Positions 24,097 through 32,203 of a DNA stretch of 36,242 nt are shown one piece after another (positions within the stretch are counted from its first letter, which is position 1; every line of letters begins with the position of its first letter). This DNA comes from Alphaproteobacteria bacterium (GTDB taxonomy: Bacteria > Pseudomonadota > Alphaproteobacteria > UBA6615), in the NCBI GenBank assembly GCA_021774445.1, contig JAJFJA010000077.1, positions 1 to 36,242 of the forward strand, written 5' to 3'. Below the pieces are notes generated by a model. The model worked only from the letters and a program-made list of their open reading frames with translations. It was not told the DNA's origin and ran no database searches. The position numbers and the translations under genes were made by a program.

Positions 24097-26534
24097 CGGT
24101 TCCCACGCACAAGCAGATCGTGGTTATCGGTGGCGGGATTATCGGCTGTTCCACGGCCTATCACTTGGCGCGCGATCACGGCGCGGACGTTGTGTTGCTC
24201 GAACAGGGTCAACTGAGCAACGGTTCGACTTGGCATGCCGCCGGACTGGTCGGCCAATTGCGGTCGTCGGCGAGCATTACCCAGGTGCTGAAATACTCGG
24301 TCGACCTGTATAGCCGGTTGGAGCGGGAGACCGGTCTGGCGACCGGCTGGAAGCAGAATGGCGGGCTTCGACTGGCCTGCAACCAAGAGCGCTGGACCGA
24401 GATCAAACGGCAAGCAACGACGGCGCGCAGTTTCGGCCTGGAGATGGAGCTGCTGTCCCCGACGGAAGCCAAGACGCTGTGGCCGCCGATGGATGGGGCC
24501 GACCTTGTGGGGGCGGCGTTCCTGCCGTCCGATGGGCAAGCCTCGCCGTCGGACATTACGCAGTCTCTCGCCAAGGGTGTGCGGATGCACGGCGCGACGA
24601 TCTTGGAAGGCGTCACGGTCACCGGCATCGAGGTGGAGAACGGACGGGTTCGTGGGGTGCGCACCGAGCAAGGGACGATCGCCTGCGAGAAGATCGTGAA
24701 CTGTGCAGGCATGTGGGCCAAGGAAATCGGACGCATGGCCGGGGTATGCGTGCCGCTGCAGCCGGTCCAACACCAGTACATGGTTACCGAGAAAATCGAT
24801 GGTGTCACCGCCGATCTGACGACCCTGCGCGATCCCGACAGGCTGATCTACTTCAAAGAAGAGGTCGGCGGCCTGGTGATGGGGGGGTATGAGCCGAACC
24901 CGATCTCCTGGGCCGACGGTGGGCTGCCGCAAAGTTTCGAATATCAATTGCTGGACTCGAACTGGGATCATTTCGAACCGTTGATGATCCAGGCGCTGGA
25001 ACGGGTGCCAGCGTTGCAGACTGCCGGGGTTCGACAGCTCATCAATGGGCCGGAGAGCTTCACGCCCGATGGTGCCTACATAATGGGCGAGGCAGCTAAT
25101 TTGCCGGGCTTCTTCGTCGGTGCCGGGTTCAATGCCTTCGGTATTGCCGCCGGCGGCGGTGCCGGTTGGACGCTGGCCGAATGGGTGATGACGGGGGAAC
25201 AACCGCTCGATCTGTGGAGCGTGGATATTCGCCGGTTTTCCGACCTTCATAACGACGATGCCTGGGTCCGCGAGCGGGTCCTGGAGGCCTATAGCAAACA
25301 TTACACCATCGCCTTTCCGCACGAAGAATATGTCAGCGCGCGGCCGCGCATCGTGTCGCCTCTATATGGGCGATTGCAGACCAAACAGGCCTGTTTCGGA
25401 TCAAAGCTCGGGTGGGAGAGACCCAACTGGTTCGCGCCGGCGGGTGTCGACCCGATGGATCAATATTCCATGGGACGGCAGAACTGGTTCGATGCGGTCG
25501 GGCAGGAACATCGCGCGGTTCGCAGCCATGTCGGACTGTTCGATCAGTCCTCATTCGCCAAGTTCGAGCTGCGCGGCCGGGATGTGGTGGCGGCGCTATC
25601 GTGGATCGCGGCCAACGATGTCAGCAAGCCGGTCGGGCGGGTGACCTACACTCAGATGCTGAATAGTCGCGGCGGTATCGAATGCGACCTGACGGCGGCG
25701 CGGCTGGCGGAGGATCTTTACTACATCGTCGCGGGAACCGGCTTTCGCACGCATGACGGCGCCTGGATTAGGCAGCATATTCGAGCGGGGCTGGACGCCG
25801 AACTGATCGATGTCACTGAGCAATACGGGACGTTGTCGCTGTTTGGGCCCGAGGCGCGGCATGTGTTGCGGAAAGTAACGGCGGCTGACGTGACGCCGGA
25901 AGGGTTTCCGTTCGGTCATGTTCGATCAATTACGATTGCCGGTCATCAGGTCCGGGCGCTGCGTATTACCTATGTCGGTGAGCTTGGGTGGGAGCTGCAT
26001 ATGCCGGTCAGCGCCACGGGCGACGTATTCGATGCTCTGATCGCGGCCGGTGAAGAATACGCAATGGCCCTGGCGGGGTATCGTGCCATCGAATCGCTGC
26101 GGCTTGAAAAAGGCTACCGCGCCTGGGGCAGCGACATCACACCGAACGATTCGCCGTTCGAATCGGGGCTTGGGTGGGCGGTCAAACTCGGGAGCAGCAC
26201 GGACTTCATCGGCCGCGAAGCTTGCGAGCGCGCCGCCGCCCGCCCACTGGAAAAAAGGCTGATTTGCTTCACCGTGGACGATCCGGAGACGGTACTAATC
26301 GGACGGGAAACGATCCGGCGCGATGGCAAGATCGTTGGCTATCTGACCAGCGGCGGGTACGGCTACACGGTTGGTAAATCCATTGGCTACGGCTATGTGC
26401 GCCAGCTCGGGGAGGCGGACGGCAGCGGCGTCCCGCGCGGAGAGTTCGAACTTGAGGTCGCGTCGGAGCTGAAGCCGTGCACGGCACATATCAAACCGCT
26501 TTATGATCCTGAGATGAAGCGGATTAAAGGCTAA
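24093..26534 (+). CDS. FAD-dependent dimethylglycine/sarcosine dehydrogenase-like protein (DAO + GcvT domains)
   Basis: The 813-aa product joins an N-terminal DAO-type flavin oxidoreductase domain (about residues 8-375) to a folate-binding GcvT aminomethyltransferase domain (about 425-800), the design of dimethylglycine dehydrogenase and sarcosine dehydrogenase. The dinucleotide-binding motif IGGGIIG is at residues 12-18. STWHAAG at about residues 46-52 contains the His that carries covalent FAD in the mammalian enzymes. In the family, N-methyl groups are oxidised and passed to tetrahydrofolate as methylene-THF. Which methylamine is used here is not readable. It is translationally coupled to the choline-kinase-like gene. 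Confidence 0.88.
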   Translation: MTVPTHKQIVVIGGGIIGCSTAYHLARDHGADVVLLEQGQLSNGSTWHAAGLVGQLRSSASITQVLKYSVDLYSRLERETGLATGWKQNGGLRLACNQERWTEIKRQATTARSFGLEMELLSPTEAKTLWPPMDGADLVGAAFLPSDGQASPSDITQSLAKGVRMHGATILEGVTVTGIEVENGRVRGVRTEQGTIACEKIVNCAGMWAKEIGRMAGVCVPLQPVQHQYMVTEKIDGVTADLTTLRDPDRLIYFKEEVGGLVMGGYEPNPISWADGGLPQSFEYQLLDSNWDHFEPLMIQALERVPALQTAGVRQLINGPESFTPDGAYIMGEAANLPGFFVGAGFNAFGIAAGGGAGWTLAEWVMTGEQPLDLWSVDIRRFSDLHNDDAWVRERVLEAYSKHYTIAFPHEEYVSARPRIVSPLYGRLQTKQACFGSKLGWERPNWFAPAGVDPMDQYSMGRQNWFDAVGQEHRAVRSHVGLFDQSSFAKFELRGRDVVAALSWIAANDVSKPVGRVTYTQMLNSRGGIECDLTAARLAEDLYYIVAGTGFRTHDGAWIRQHIRAGLDAELIDVTEQYGTLSLFGPEARHVLRKVTAADVTPEGFPFGHVRSITIAGHQVRALRITYVGELGWELHMPVSATGDVFDALIAAGEEYAMALAGYRAIESLRLEKGYRAWGSDITPNDSPFESGLGWAVKLGSSTDFIGREACERAAARPLEKRLICFTVDDPETVLIGRETIRRDGKIVGYLTSGGYGYTVGKSIGYGYVRQLGEADGSGVPRGEFELEVASELKPCTAHIKPLYDPEMKRIKG

Positions 26535-26566
26535 GGTCTACCGAGCGCCGGCGGGTCCTGCGTCCG

Positions 26567-26728
26567 CTAGGCCACCAGTGCGTCTTTGGGTGCTGACGGG
26601 TCCGGTCCGGATCCCTGGGTGGGCTCGTTGGCGGCGGCAGCGAATTCTTCCGCGGCGCGCACGAGGGCGGCCAGGAAGGTGTTCTCTTCGTCACATGTCT
26701 CAGATTTGGATTTCTCAACATCGCGCAT
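26567..26728 (-). CDS. Small acidic protein of unknown function (53 aa)
   Basis: An ATG at 26728 with a GGGAGAG site six bases upstream opens a 53-codon frame. The product has a predicted amphipathic, Ala/Glu-rich helix (NTFLAALVRAAEEFAAAA) and an unstructured Pro/Asp-rich tail. I recognise no family. It is on the same strand as, and 216 bases downstream of, the TIGR02466 oxygenase gene, and ends 32 bases from the convergent flavoprotein gene. The 216 bases upstream hold no other gene; they contain a sequence close to a sigma-54 box (see findings). The acidic, low-complexity product and clear ribosome-binding site favour a real gene, but only moderately. Confidence 0.5.
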   Translation of the reverse strand: MRDVEKSKSETCDEENTFLAALVRAAEEFAAAANEPTQGSGPDPSAPKDALVA

Positions 26729-26944
26729 CGTTGCTCTCCCGTCTGGCGAGGGTTCACCCTCGTTTTCCGTGCATCGCGGCCGCTGTTCGGCCCGATGCGA
26801 GCAATGACTCAAAACTCGTGCCAACTTCGGTTGAAGAGGGCTAGTCGTTTGATAATGCAGATGTTGGGGTTAACAAGGTCCATCGCAAGGCATCACAAAT
26901 AGCCTCACTTATTAGTGCTCAACCTTAACAGTTGCGTGTTGGCG

Positions 26945-27595
26945 CTAGTCGCTTGCGGGGATCTCCTGGGCCTCGGTAATCCGGACGTTGAAGGCGATCG
27001 AGATGCGCTCCCCCTCGCCCTGGTAGGGGTTGACGTAGTGATAAAGCCAAGCGGGGAACAGCAGCAACATGCCGGGCGCCGGCTCGACACGGACCTTGCC
27101 GCCGAACGGATTGCCGGGGACATCAAGCATGTCGACGCCGAAGCGTGGATCGAGGAATTCGAGAATGCCGCTTTCGGGCCACTCCGGATCGCTCTCGCCA
27201 CCGGCGACGTAATAGACGCCGGACCAGGTGTGGTTGGGGTGGTGGTGGATCTTGTTGTAGGCGTTGCGGCGGGAGACGTTGGCCCAGGCATGCATCTCCA
27301 GCTTGCCGGAGACCTCACCCTTGGCGCGGCTGGTTATCTGGGTCACCTGCTTTACCGCGGCGGTGATCCAGCTTTTCAAGGTCTCGATTTCCGGGGCTTC
27401 CCAGAGCAGCAGGTCGGGCCTGGAGTGCCAGCCGCCGACATTGCTGCGCTCTTGCCCTTGGTCGGTGGTCTCCTTTTCCAAGATCAGTTGTCTGAGGCCC
27501 GCGTTGGTGGACTCGGCGTCCGGGCAGATGACGCGCATCAGCGGTGTCGAGAACAGCGACAGAATGCGTTGGTCACTCTTACTTTCCTGTTGCAT
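26945..27595 (-). CDS. Putative 2OG-Fe(II) oxygenase, TIGR02466 family
   Basis: The 216-aa product matches the TIGR02466/PF13759 group of putative 2-oxoglutarate-Fe(II) oxygenases, which resemble prolyl 4-hydroxylase. The iron-binding His is probably in the NKIHHHPNHTWSG segment and the second His in FPAWLYHYVNPY, with the family's Arg in GERISIAFNV binding 2-oxoglutarate. The reaction product is unknown; the fold is common in cyanophage and marine bacteria. The start at 27595 has a GAGGA site eight bases upstream; in-frame ATGs at 27637 and 27634 are alternatives that would add about 14 residues. Confidence 0.85.
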   Translation of the reverse strand: MQQESKSDQRILSLFSTPLMRVICPDAESTNAGLRQLILEKETTDQGQERSNVGGWHSRPDLLLWEAPEIETLKSWITAAVKQVTQITSRAKGEVSGKLEMHAWANVSRRNAYNKIHHHPNHTWSGVYYVAGGESDPEWPESGILEFLDPRFGVDMLDVPGNPFGGKVRVEPAPGMLLLFPAWLYHYVNPYQGEGERISIAFNVRITEAQEIPASD

Positions 27596-27715
27596 GGCCC
27601 GGTCCTCTTCAGTGTCTTGGTGCTGCCCGATCATCATACCCTCATTTCTGCGCGCGCTATGAGACGGCCTCTTGGCGGCGCCCGCCATGCGCTAGGTCAA
27701 TTCTTTTCGATGATT

Positions 27716-28426
27716 TTAGATGACGCCGAGAGCGCGCAGGCTGGCGTGGCCGTCGCGGCCGATGATGACATGGTCGTGGATGGCGATCCCGAGCGGCGTC
27801 GCCGCCGCGATAATGTCTTTGGTAACCGCGATGTCGGCGTGGCTTGGGGACGGATCGCCGCTGGGATGGTTGTGGACGAGGACAATGGAACTGGCGCCCA
27901 GTTCGAGGGCGCGTTTGACGACCTCGCGCGGATAGACCGCGGCCTGGTCGACGGTGCCGCGCTGTTGGATCTCGTCGGCGATCAGGGCGCTGCGATTGTC
28001 GAGGAACAACAGGTGCAAGCGCTCGGTCTTCTCGAAGGCATGGCAGGCGTGGCAATAAGCCAGCACCTTTTGCCATGACGTGAGGATGGGGCGGTCGAGG
28101 ATTTCCTCGCGGGCGATGCGCAGGGAAAGCGCCCGGGCCGTCTTCAGCGCCGTAATCGCGCTTTGGCCCATGCCCTTGATGGCGCCGAGCTCCGCCGGTG
28201 CCGCGTTGAGCACGGCGCCGATGCTGCCGAACCGTTTCAGCAGTGCCTTGGCCAAGGGCTTGGTATCACCGCGGGGATGGGCTTGGAACAAGGCCAGCTC
28301 AAGCAGCTCGTAATCCGGCATGGCCGCCCCCTCGTCCTTGAGGAAGCGCTGCCGCAAGCGGGCACGGTGACCTTTATTGTCCTGCGATACCGACACTAAG
28401 TCTGAAACCGACCACGAAGACTCCAC
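27716..28426 (-). CDS. radC: RadC family JAB-domain protein
   Basis: The 236-aa product has an N-terminal helix-hairpin-helix-like region (LGAIKGMGQSAI) and a C-terminal JAB/MPN metalloprotease-like domain with the JAMM motif HNHPSGDPSPSHAD. The name radC is historical; no role in DNA repair has been confirmed and the family's activity is unknown. A GTG at 28426 is the likely start. The gene follows map by 32 bases and is the third gene of an sfsA-map-radC set, a gene order that is common in alphaproteobacteria. Confidence 0.93.
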   Translation of the reverse strand: MESSWSVSDLVSVSQDNKGHRARLRQRFLKDEGAAMPDYELLELALFQAHPRGDTKPLAKALLKRFGSIGAVLNAAPAELGAIKGMGQSAITALKTARALSLRIAREEILDRPILTSWQKVLAYCHACHAFEKTERLHLLFLDNRSALIADEIQQRGTVDQAAVYPREVVKRALELGASSIVLVHNHPSGDPSPSHADIAVTKDIIAAATPLGIAIHDHVIIGRDGHASLRALGVI

Positions 28427-28458
28427 CGGCAGCTTAGCATAAGCGCGGCGCGGCCAGG

Positions 28459-29277
28459 TCAGTTGTAGGGTGGGTTGTGCAGTCCTTTCGGCGACAAGGT
28501 GAAGACCTCGTAACCGTCGGCGGTGACGCCGATGGAATGTTCGAACTGGGCGGAGAGGGAGCGGTCCTTGGTGACGGCGGTCCAGCCGTCGCCAAGGATC
28601 TTCACGTCGTAGCGGCCGGCGTTGATCATCGGCTCGATGGTGAAGAACATGCCTTCGCGCAACTCGGACCCGGTGTGGGGTTTGCCATAATGCAAAATAC
28701 TGGGGGCGTCATGAAAAACCCGGCCGAGACCGTGGCCGCAAAAGTCGCGCACGACGGAAAAACGCTGGGCCTCGGCATGGCGCTGGATAGCATGGCCGAT
28801 ATCGCCCAAGGTCGCGCCGGGGCGGACGGCCTTGATGCCCTCCCACATGGCCTCGAAAGTGGTTTCGATCAGCTTGGCGGCGCGCAGGCGGACATTGCCG
28901 ACCGGGAACATGCGGCTGGTGTCGCCGTGCCAGCCGTCGAGAATGACCGTGATGTCGATGTTGACGATATCGCCGTCCGCCAGCCGTTTGTCGCCGGGGA
29001 TGCCGTGGCAAACGACATGGTTGACCGAGGTGCAAATGGACTTGGGGAAACCGCGATAGTTCAGCGGCGCCGGGATCGCGCCATGGTCGACAATGTAGTC
29101 ATGGCAGAGCTTATCCAGGTCGCCGGTGGCGGCGCCCGGCACGACGTGCGGGGTGATGAAATCGAGGACCTCGGCGGCCAACCGCCCCGCGGCCCGCATG
29201 CCGGCGAATTCGGCAGGACCATGGATCTTGATGGTCCGTGGCTCGGGATCCCAGTTGGCGGCCATGTCGTTGTTCAT
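28459..29277 (-). CDS. map: Methionine aminopeptidase, type I
   Basis: The 272-aa product is a type I methionine aminopeptidase, the metal enzyme that removes the initiator Met from new proteins. The metal ligands are visible: Asp in NIDITVILDG, Asp in HGDTSRMF, His in the GHGLGRVFH segment, and Glu in FTIEPM. The substrate-binding His is in VVCHGIPG. Length and domain content are normal. The gene lies 40 bases after sfsA. Confidence 0.97.
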   Translation of the reverse strand: MNNDMAANWDPEPRTIKIHGPAEFAGMRAAGRLAAEVLDFITPHVVPGAATGDLDKLCHDYIVDHGAIPAPLNYRGFPKSICTSVNHVVCHGIPGDKRLADGDIVNIDITVILDGWHGDTSRMFPVGNVRLRAAKLIETTFEAMWEGIKAVRPGATLGDIGHAIQRHAEAQRFSVVRDFCGHGLGRVFHDAPSILHYGKPHTGSELREGMFFTIEPMINAGRYDVKILGDGWTAVTKDRSLSAQFEHSIGVTADGYEVFTLSPKGLHNPPYN

Positions 29278-29317
29278 CGCGGTCTCGGCGCTTTGCGGAA
29301 GGCGGCAGGGGTGGACA

Positions 29318-30028
29318 TTAGCCTAAGATCGGTAAAGCGGTGGTAATTTCAATGCTCTGGGGCGTGACGCTGCAAGAATAGCACAGCGCCTCTATGCCGC
29401 CGCGGCGGGCGTCGGCGAAGGCCTGGGCGTAATCCGGGTCGATGTCGGCGGCGAGGCGAAACCGATCGCAGTCGCCGCGTTGCACGACATAGAGCATGAC
29501 GGCGCGGCAACCGCCGGCGACCATATCGGTGAGTTCACGCAAATGCTTGGCGCCGCGCTTGGTGACGGAATCGGGGAATTCGGCGGTGCCGATCGCGCCG
29601 TCGTCGCGTTTGAGGTGGACGTTCTTGACCTCGACATAGGCGTCCGGCCTGCCGGCGCCCCGGAGCAGCAAGTCGATGCGGCTATTGACGCCGTAGGGAA
29701 CCTCTCGCCTGATCGCGTCATAGCCGGCGAGCTCGGGAATCGCGCCGGCCCGAATCGCTTCCTCGGCCAGGGCGTTGGGGTGCATGGTGTTGATGCCGAC
29801 ATAACCACTGTCGAGGTGCGACAGCTCCCAGGTAAAGCGCAGTTTGCGGCTGGGATTGCGCGCCGGGGACAACCAGACCGGGGTGCCGGGCGCGTTCAAG
29901 CCGAGCATGGCGCCGGGATTGGGACAATGGGCAACGACCGTGCGGCCATCGGCAAGCTCAATATCGCTCAAGAAACGCTTGTAGCGGCGGATCAAGGTGC
30001 CGGCGATGAGGGGGTCGGGAAAAAGCAT
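29318..30028 (-). CDS. sfsA: SfsA family protein (sugar fermentation stimulation protein homologue)
   Basis: The 236-aa product is a typical SfsA. The N-terminal OB-like part has RYKRFLSDI and AHCPNPGAML, and the C-terminal nuclease-like core has SRIDLLL, YVEVKNVHL and FPDSVTKRG, which correspond to a PD-(D/E)xK fold with the Asp, Glu and Lys in place. The molecular function is not settled; E. coli SfsA affects maltose gene expression and binds DNA weakly. The start at 30028 begins the conserved N terminus MLFPDPLI; the frame is open 12 codons further. It leads the sfsA-map-radC set. Confidence 0.95.
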   Translation of the reverse strand: MLFPDPLIAGTLIRRYKRFLSDIELADGRTVVAHCPNPGAMLGLNAPGTPVWLSPARNPSRKLRFTWELSHLDSGYVGINTMHPNALAEEAIRAGAIPELAGYDAIRREVPYGVNSRIDLLLRGAGRPDAYVEVKNVHLKRDDGAIGTAEFPDSVTKRGAKHLRELTDMVAGGCRAVMLYVVQRGDCDRFRLAADIDPDYAQAFADARRGGIEALCYSCSVTPQSIEITTALPILG

Positions 30029-30071
30029 GGCGGCGACCCTAACGAGGGCGGGCGGCAGGGGCAATGGTGGC

Positions 30072-30100
30072 TCGTCACCCGGTTACGGGACTGGCATAAT
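30072..30100 (+). promoter_or_regulatory. Possible promoter of the lipoprotein gene
   Basis: TCGTCA at 30072-30077 and CATAAT at 30095-30100 are 17 bases apart in the 106-base gap between divergent sfsA and the lipoprotein gene. The transcript would have a leader of about 28 bases. Confidence 0.35.
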
Positions 30101-30134
30101 GGGGGTCTTAGATGCGAGGGGATAGACACTACGG

Positions 30135-30467
30135 ATGCGATGGTATGCGTTAATCGCCGTCGGCCTAACCGCGGCGTGCACGGCCGCGGGCGGCTGGACC
30201 AAGGAAGACGCGACAAAGGCAGAGGTGCGGGCGGATTTGGCCGAGTGCCGCAGCTTCGCCCAGGAAGCAACGGCACGCGATCGGCGGGTCGACCAGGATA
30301 TCCGGGCCGGCCGGCGCGACAGCCCGGTGCCGATCGCCAGCCGGCTGCGCGACGATGTGCGGGATTTCGGCTCGCCACAGAAGTCGACGGACCTGGTGAG
30401 CCGGTGCATGCGCAGCCACGGTTATGTCCGTGGCCGGCTGCCGCCCGCGGACGCCGCGGCCTCTTGA
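30135..30467 (+). CDS. Small putative lipoprotein
   Basis: The 110-aa product starts with a short hydrophobic signal sequence ending in LTAAC at residues 11-15, a plausible lipobox, so Cys15 could be lipidated. The mature part is charged, with two further Cys (CRSF and RCMRSHGY) that could form a disulfide in the periplasm and a C-terminal GYVRG motif of a kind common in small lipoproteins of this bacterial group. No function is known. It is divergent from sfsA and lies 25 bases before the PqiA-like gene on the same strand. Confidence 0.65.
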   Translation: MRWYALIAVGLTAACTAAGGWTKEDATKAEVRADLAECRSFAQEATARDRRVDQDIRAGRRDSPVPIASRLRDDVRDFGSPQKSTDLVSRCMRSHGYVRGRLPPADAAAS

Positions 30468-30492
30468 GAGCAGCCTGCCGGCGCCGTCGCGG

Positions 30493-31026
30493 ATGAGTGC
30501 CGGCGGTTCGCAAGATGTCGGGACGCTGGCTGCGGGGGCGGATGGAATCGACCGGGCCATCGGGCTCGGGTTGGTCGTCACCTTGGTGCTGCTGGGCCTA
30601 GGGCTGACGGTGCCGATGATCTCGGTCAACCGGCTGTTTCTGTTCGAAGAGCGGATGTCGGTGCTGCGCGGCCTGGCGATCTTGGCGAATGAGGGCGAAT
30701 GGCCGTTGCTGGTCGTGGTGGTGGTGTTCTCGCTACTGTTTCCGGCCGGCAAGATCATGCTGGCGGCGCGGTTGTGGTACGGCGCGCCAATGGGGGCGGC
30801 GGCGCTGGCCAAGGGGCTGCGGTTGCTGGACATCGCCGGCAAATGGTCCATGCTTGACGTGTTCGTGGCGGCGATCGTCGTCAGCGCGGTGAAGGTCAGC
30901 GTGGTATCGGCCGTGGCGATCCATCCCGGCTTGTATCTGTTCTGCGGCGCTATCTTGCTGTCGATGGTGCTCAACCAACGGATCGCGGTGGTGGCGCGGG
31001 CACGGCTGGAAGGGAGCGAGACATGA
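30493..31026 (+). CDS. PqiA-like inner membrane protein (paraquat-inducible protein A family)
   Basis: The 177-aa product has about four membrane-spanning stretches. The stretch KWSMLDVFVAAIVVS is the characteristic PqiA motif, and SVLRGL and FPAGKI are also family features. Full PqiA proteins contain two copies of this domain; this one has a single copy. In the PqiABC system the family works with MCE-domain proteins in envelope lipid transport, but no MCE gene is in this window. The ATG at 30493 is chosen because the membrane domain begins soon after; the frame is open upstream over the end of the lipoprotein gene. Its stop overlaps the next start by four bases. Confidence 0.8.
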   Translation: MSAGGSQDVGTLAAGADGIDRAIGLGLVVTLVLLGLGLTVPMISVNRLFLFEERMSVLRGLAILANEGEWPLLVVVVVFSLLFPAGKIMLAARLWYGAPMGAAALAKGLRLLDIAGKWSMLDVFVAAIVVSAVKVSVVSAVAIHPGLYLFCGAILLSMVLNQRIAVVARARLEGSET

Positions 31027-31787
31027 GCGATCAGGATCGGGTAACGGCGGCGGTGATCGTGATCGGCAACGAGATCCTGTCCGGCCGCACCAAGGACGCC
31101 AATCTGCCGTACCTGGCGGCGGGGCTGAACGAGATCGGCGTGGTGCTGGCCGAGGCGCGGGTGGTGCCGGATATCGAAGCGAAGATCGTCGAGGCGGTGA
31201 ATGCCATGCGCGCCGAATATGACTATGTCTTCACCACCGGCGGCATTGGGCCGACCCATGACGACATCACCGCGGCAGCCGTGGCGGCGGCCTTCGGGCG
31301 CAAGGTGGTGCGGCATCCGGAAGCGGAAGCGGCGCTGCGCGGGTTCTGGGAGGCGCGGGACATCGAGGTGACGGCGGCGCGGCTGAAAATGGCCGAGGTG
31401 CCGGACGGGGCCAGCCTGGTGGAAAACGCCGTCAGCATCGCGCCGGGATTTCGGGTGGAGAATGTGATCGTCATGGCCGGCATCCCGTCGGTGATGCAGG
31501 CGATGTTCGAGGCGGTGAAGGGCGACCTGAAGCGCGGCGCCAAGGTGCTGTCGCGGGCGGTGAGCTGCCAAGTGCCGGAGGGCACCATCGCGGCGGGCCT
31601 GGGGGTGGTGCAGGACAGCTATCCGGCGCTGGATATCGGCAGCTATCCCTATTTCAGCGAGGGCACGCCGGGCACGACCCTGGTGCTGCGCGGCACCGAC
31701 GCGGCGCAGCTCGACGACGCGTTGGCGCGGGTAGAGGCGTTGATCGTCGAATGCGGCGGGCAGCCCTTGGAGGCGCGCTCGGGTTAG
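31023..31787 (+). CDS. CinA/MoaB-type molybdopterin-binding domain protein
   Basis: The 254-aa product carries a MoCF-biosynthesis (MoaB/Mog) domain: VIVIGNEILSGRTKDAN at the start and FTTGGIGPTHDDIT near residue 75, which are the hallmarks of the COG1058 half of CinA. The C-terminal nicotinamide-nucleotide amidase domain of full CinA is absent. COG1058 stand-alone proteins include CNP-type ADP-ribose pyrophosphatases, a possible housekeeping role in NAD turnover. The ATG overlaps the PqiA-like stop (ATGA at 31023-31026). Confidence 0.85.
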   Translation: MSDQDRVTAAVIVIGNEILSGRTKDANLPYLAAGLNEIGVVLAEARVVPDIEAKIVEAVNAMRAEYDYVFTTGGIGPTHDDITAAAVAAAFGRKVVRHPEAEAALRGFWEARDIEVTAARLKMAEVPDGASLVENAVSIAPGFRVENVIVMAGIPSVMQAMFEAVKGDLKRGAKVLSRAVSCQVPEGTIAAGLGVVQDSYPALDIGSYPYFSEGTPGTTLVLRGTDAAQLDDALARVEALIVECGGQPLEARSG

Positions 31788-31790
31788 GCG

Positions 31791-31958
31791 CTAGCGGAAA
31801 ATCAGCGCGATGGCGACGATGATGACGACGATCACGCCCCAGATACCAAGATGGCGCGAGGACTGCCGGCGGTTGCGCATCATATAGATCCCCGCCGGTG
31901 CCAGCAGGACCAGCACGGCAAAGAGTTGCAGTAAAGAAGCGAGATCGGTGTTGCTCAC
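31791..31958 (-). CDS. Small two-helix membrane protein (55 aa)
   Basis: A minus-strand frame from GTG at 31958 to TAG at 31791 encodes 55 residues. Residues about 8-26 (LLQLFAVLVLLAPAG) and 39-54 (GVIVVIIVAIALIF) are clear membrane segments, joined by a basic loop with MMRNRRQSSRH that would face the cytoplasm by the positive-inside rule. Two such hydrophobic stretches with a basic loop are unlikely by chance. The gene ends three bases from the convergent CinA-domain gene. No Shine-Dalgarno site is obvious. No function is known. Confidence 0.6.
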   Translation of the reverse strand: MSNTDLASLLQLFAVLVLLAPAGIYMMRNRRQSSRHLGIWGVIVVIIVAIALIFR

Positions 31959-32084
31959 GGCGGGTTCGCGGGTTGTCTCGCGCCACCATATCTCATTCGG
32001 CGGCGGTGAGGGGTTGCCGCGACGCGCGGATTGAGGAATGTTGCGGATCGCCGGGCGGCAGCAACGACACGCCCGGTACCAGGT

Positions 32085-32171
32085 GCGGGCGTGGCGAAAT
32101 TGGTATACGCACGAGACTTAAAATCTCGGGTCCTTTTGGACGTGCGGGTTCAAGTCCCGCCGCCCGCACCA
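32085..32171 (+). tRNA. tRNA-Leu (UAA)
   Basis: The 87-base sequence folds as a class II tRNA. The acceptor arms GCGGGCG (32085-32091) and CGCCCGC pair, the anticodon stem CGAGA/TCTCG encloses the loop CTTAAAA with anticodon TAA, a long variable arm follows (GTCC-TTTT-GGAC), and the T arm GCGGG-TTCAAGT-CCCGC is perfect. The 3' CCA is encoded. It reads UUA codons. Its 3' end is a common integration target, and the DNA beyond it has different composition. Confidence 0.96.
32150..32171. other. Possible attachment site core at the tRNA-Leu 3' end
   Basis: The 3' end of tRNA genes is the usual crossover region for tyrosine recombinases. Here the change of base composition begins immediately after the CCA end. 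A matching direct repeat would be expected at the other end of the island, outside this window, so only position and composition support this site. Confidence 0.3.
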
Positions 32172-32203
32172 ATTAATCAATGGTATAAGGTCGGCTCGAT
32201 CGG

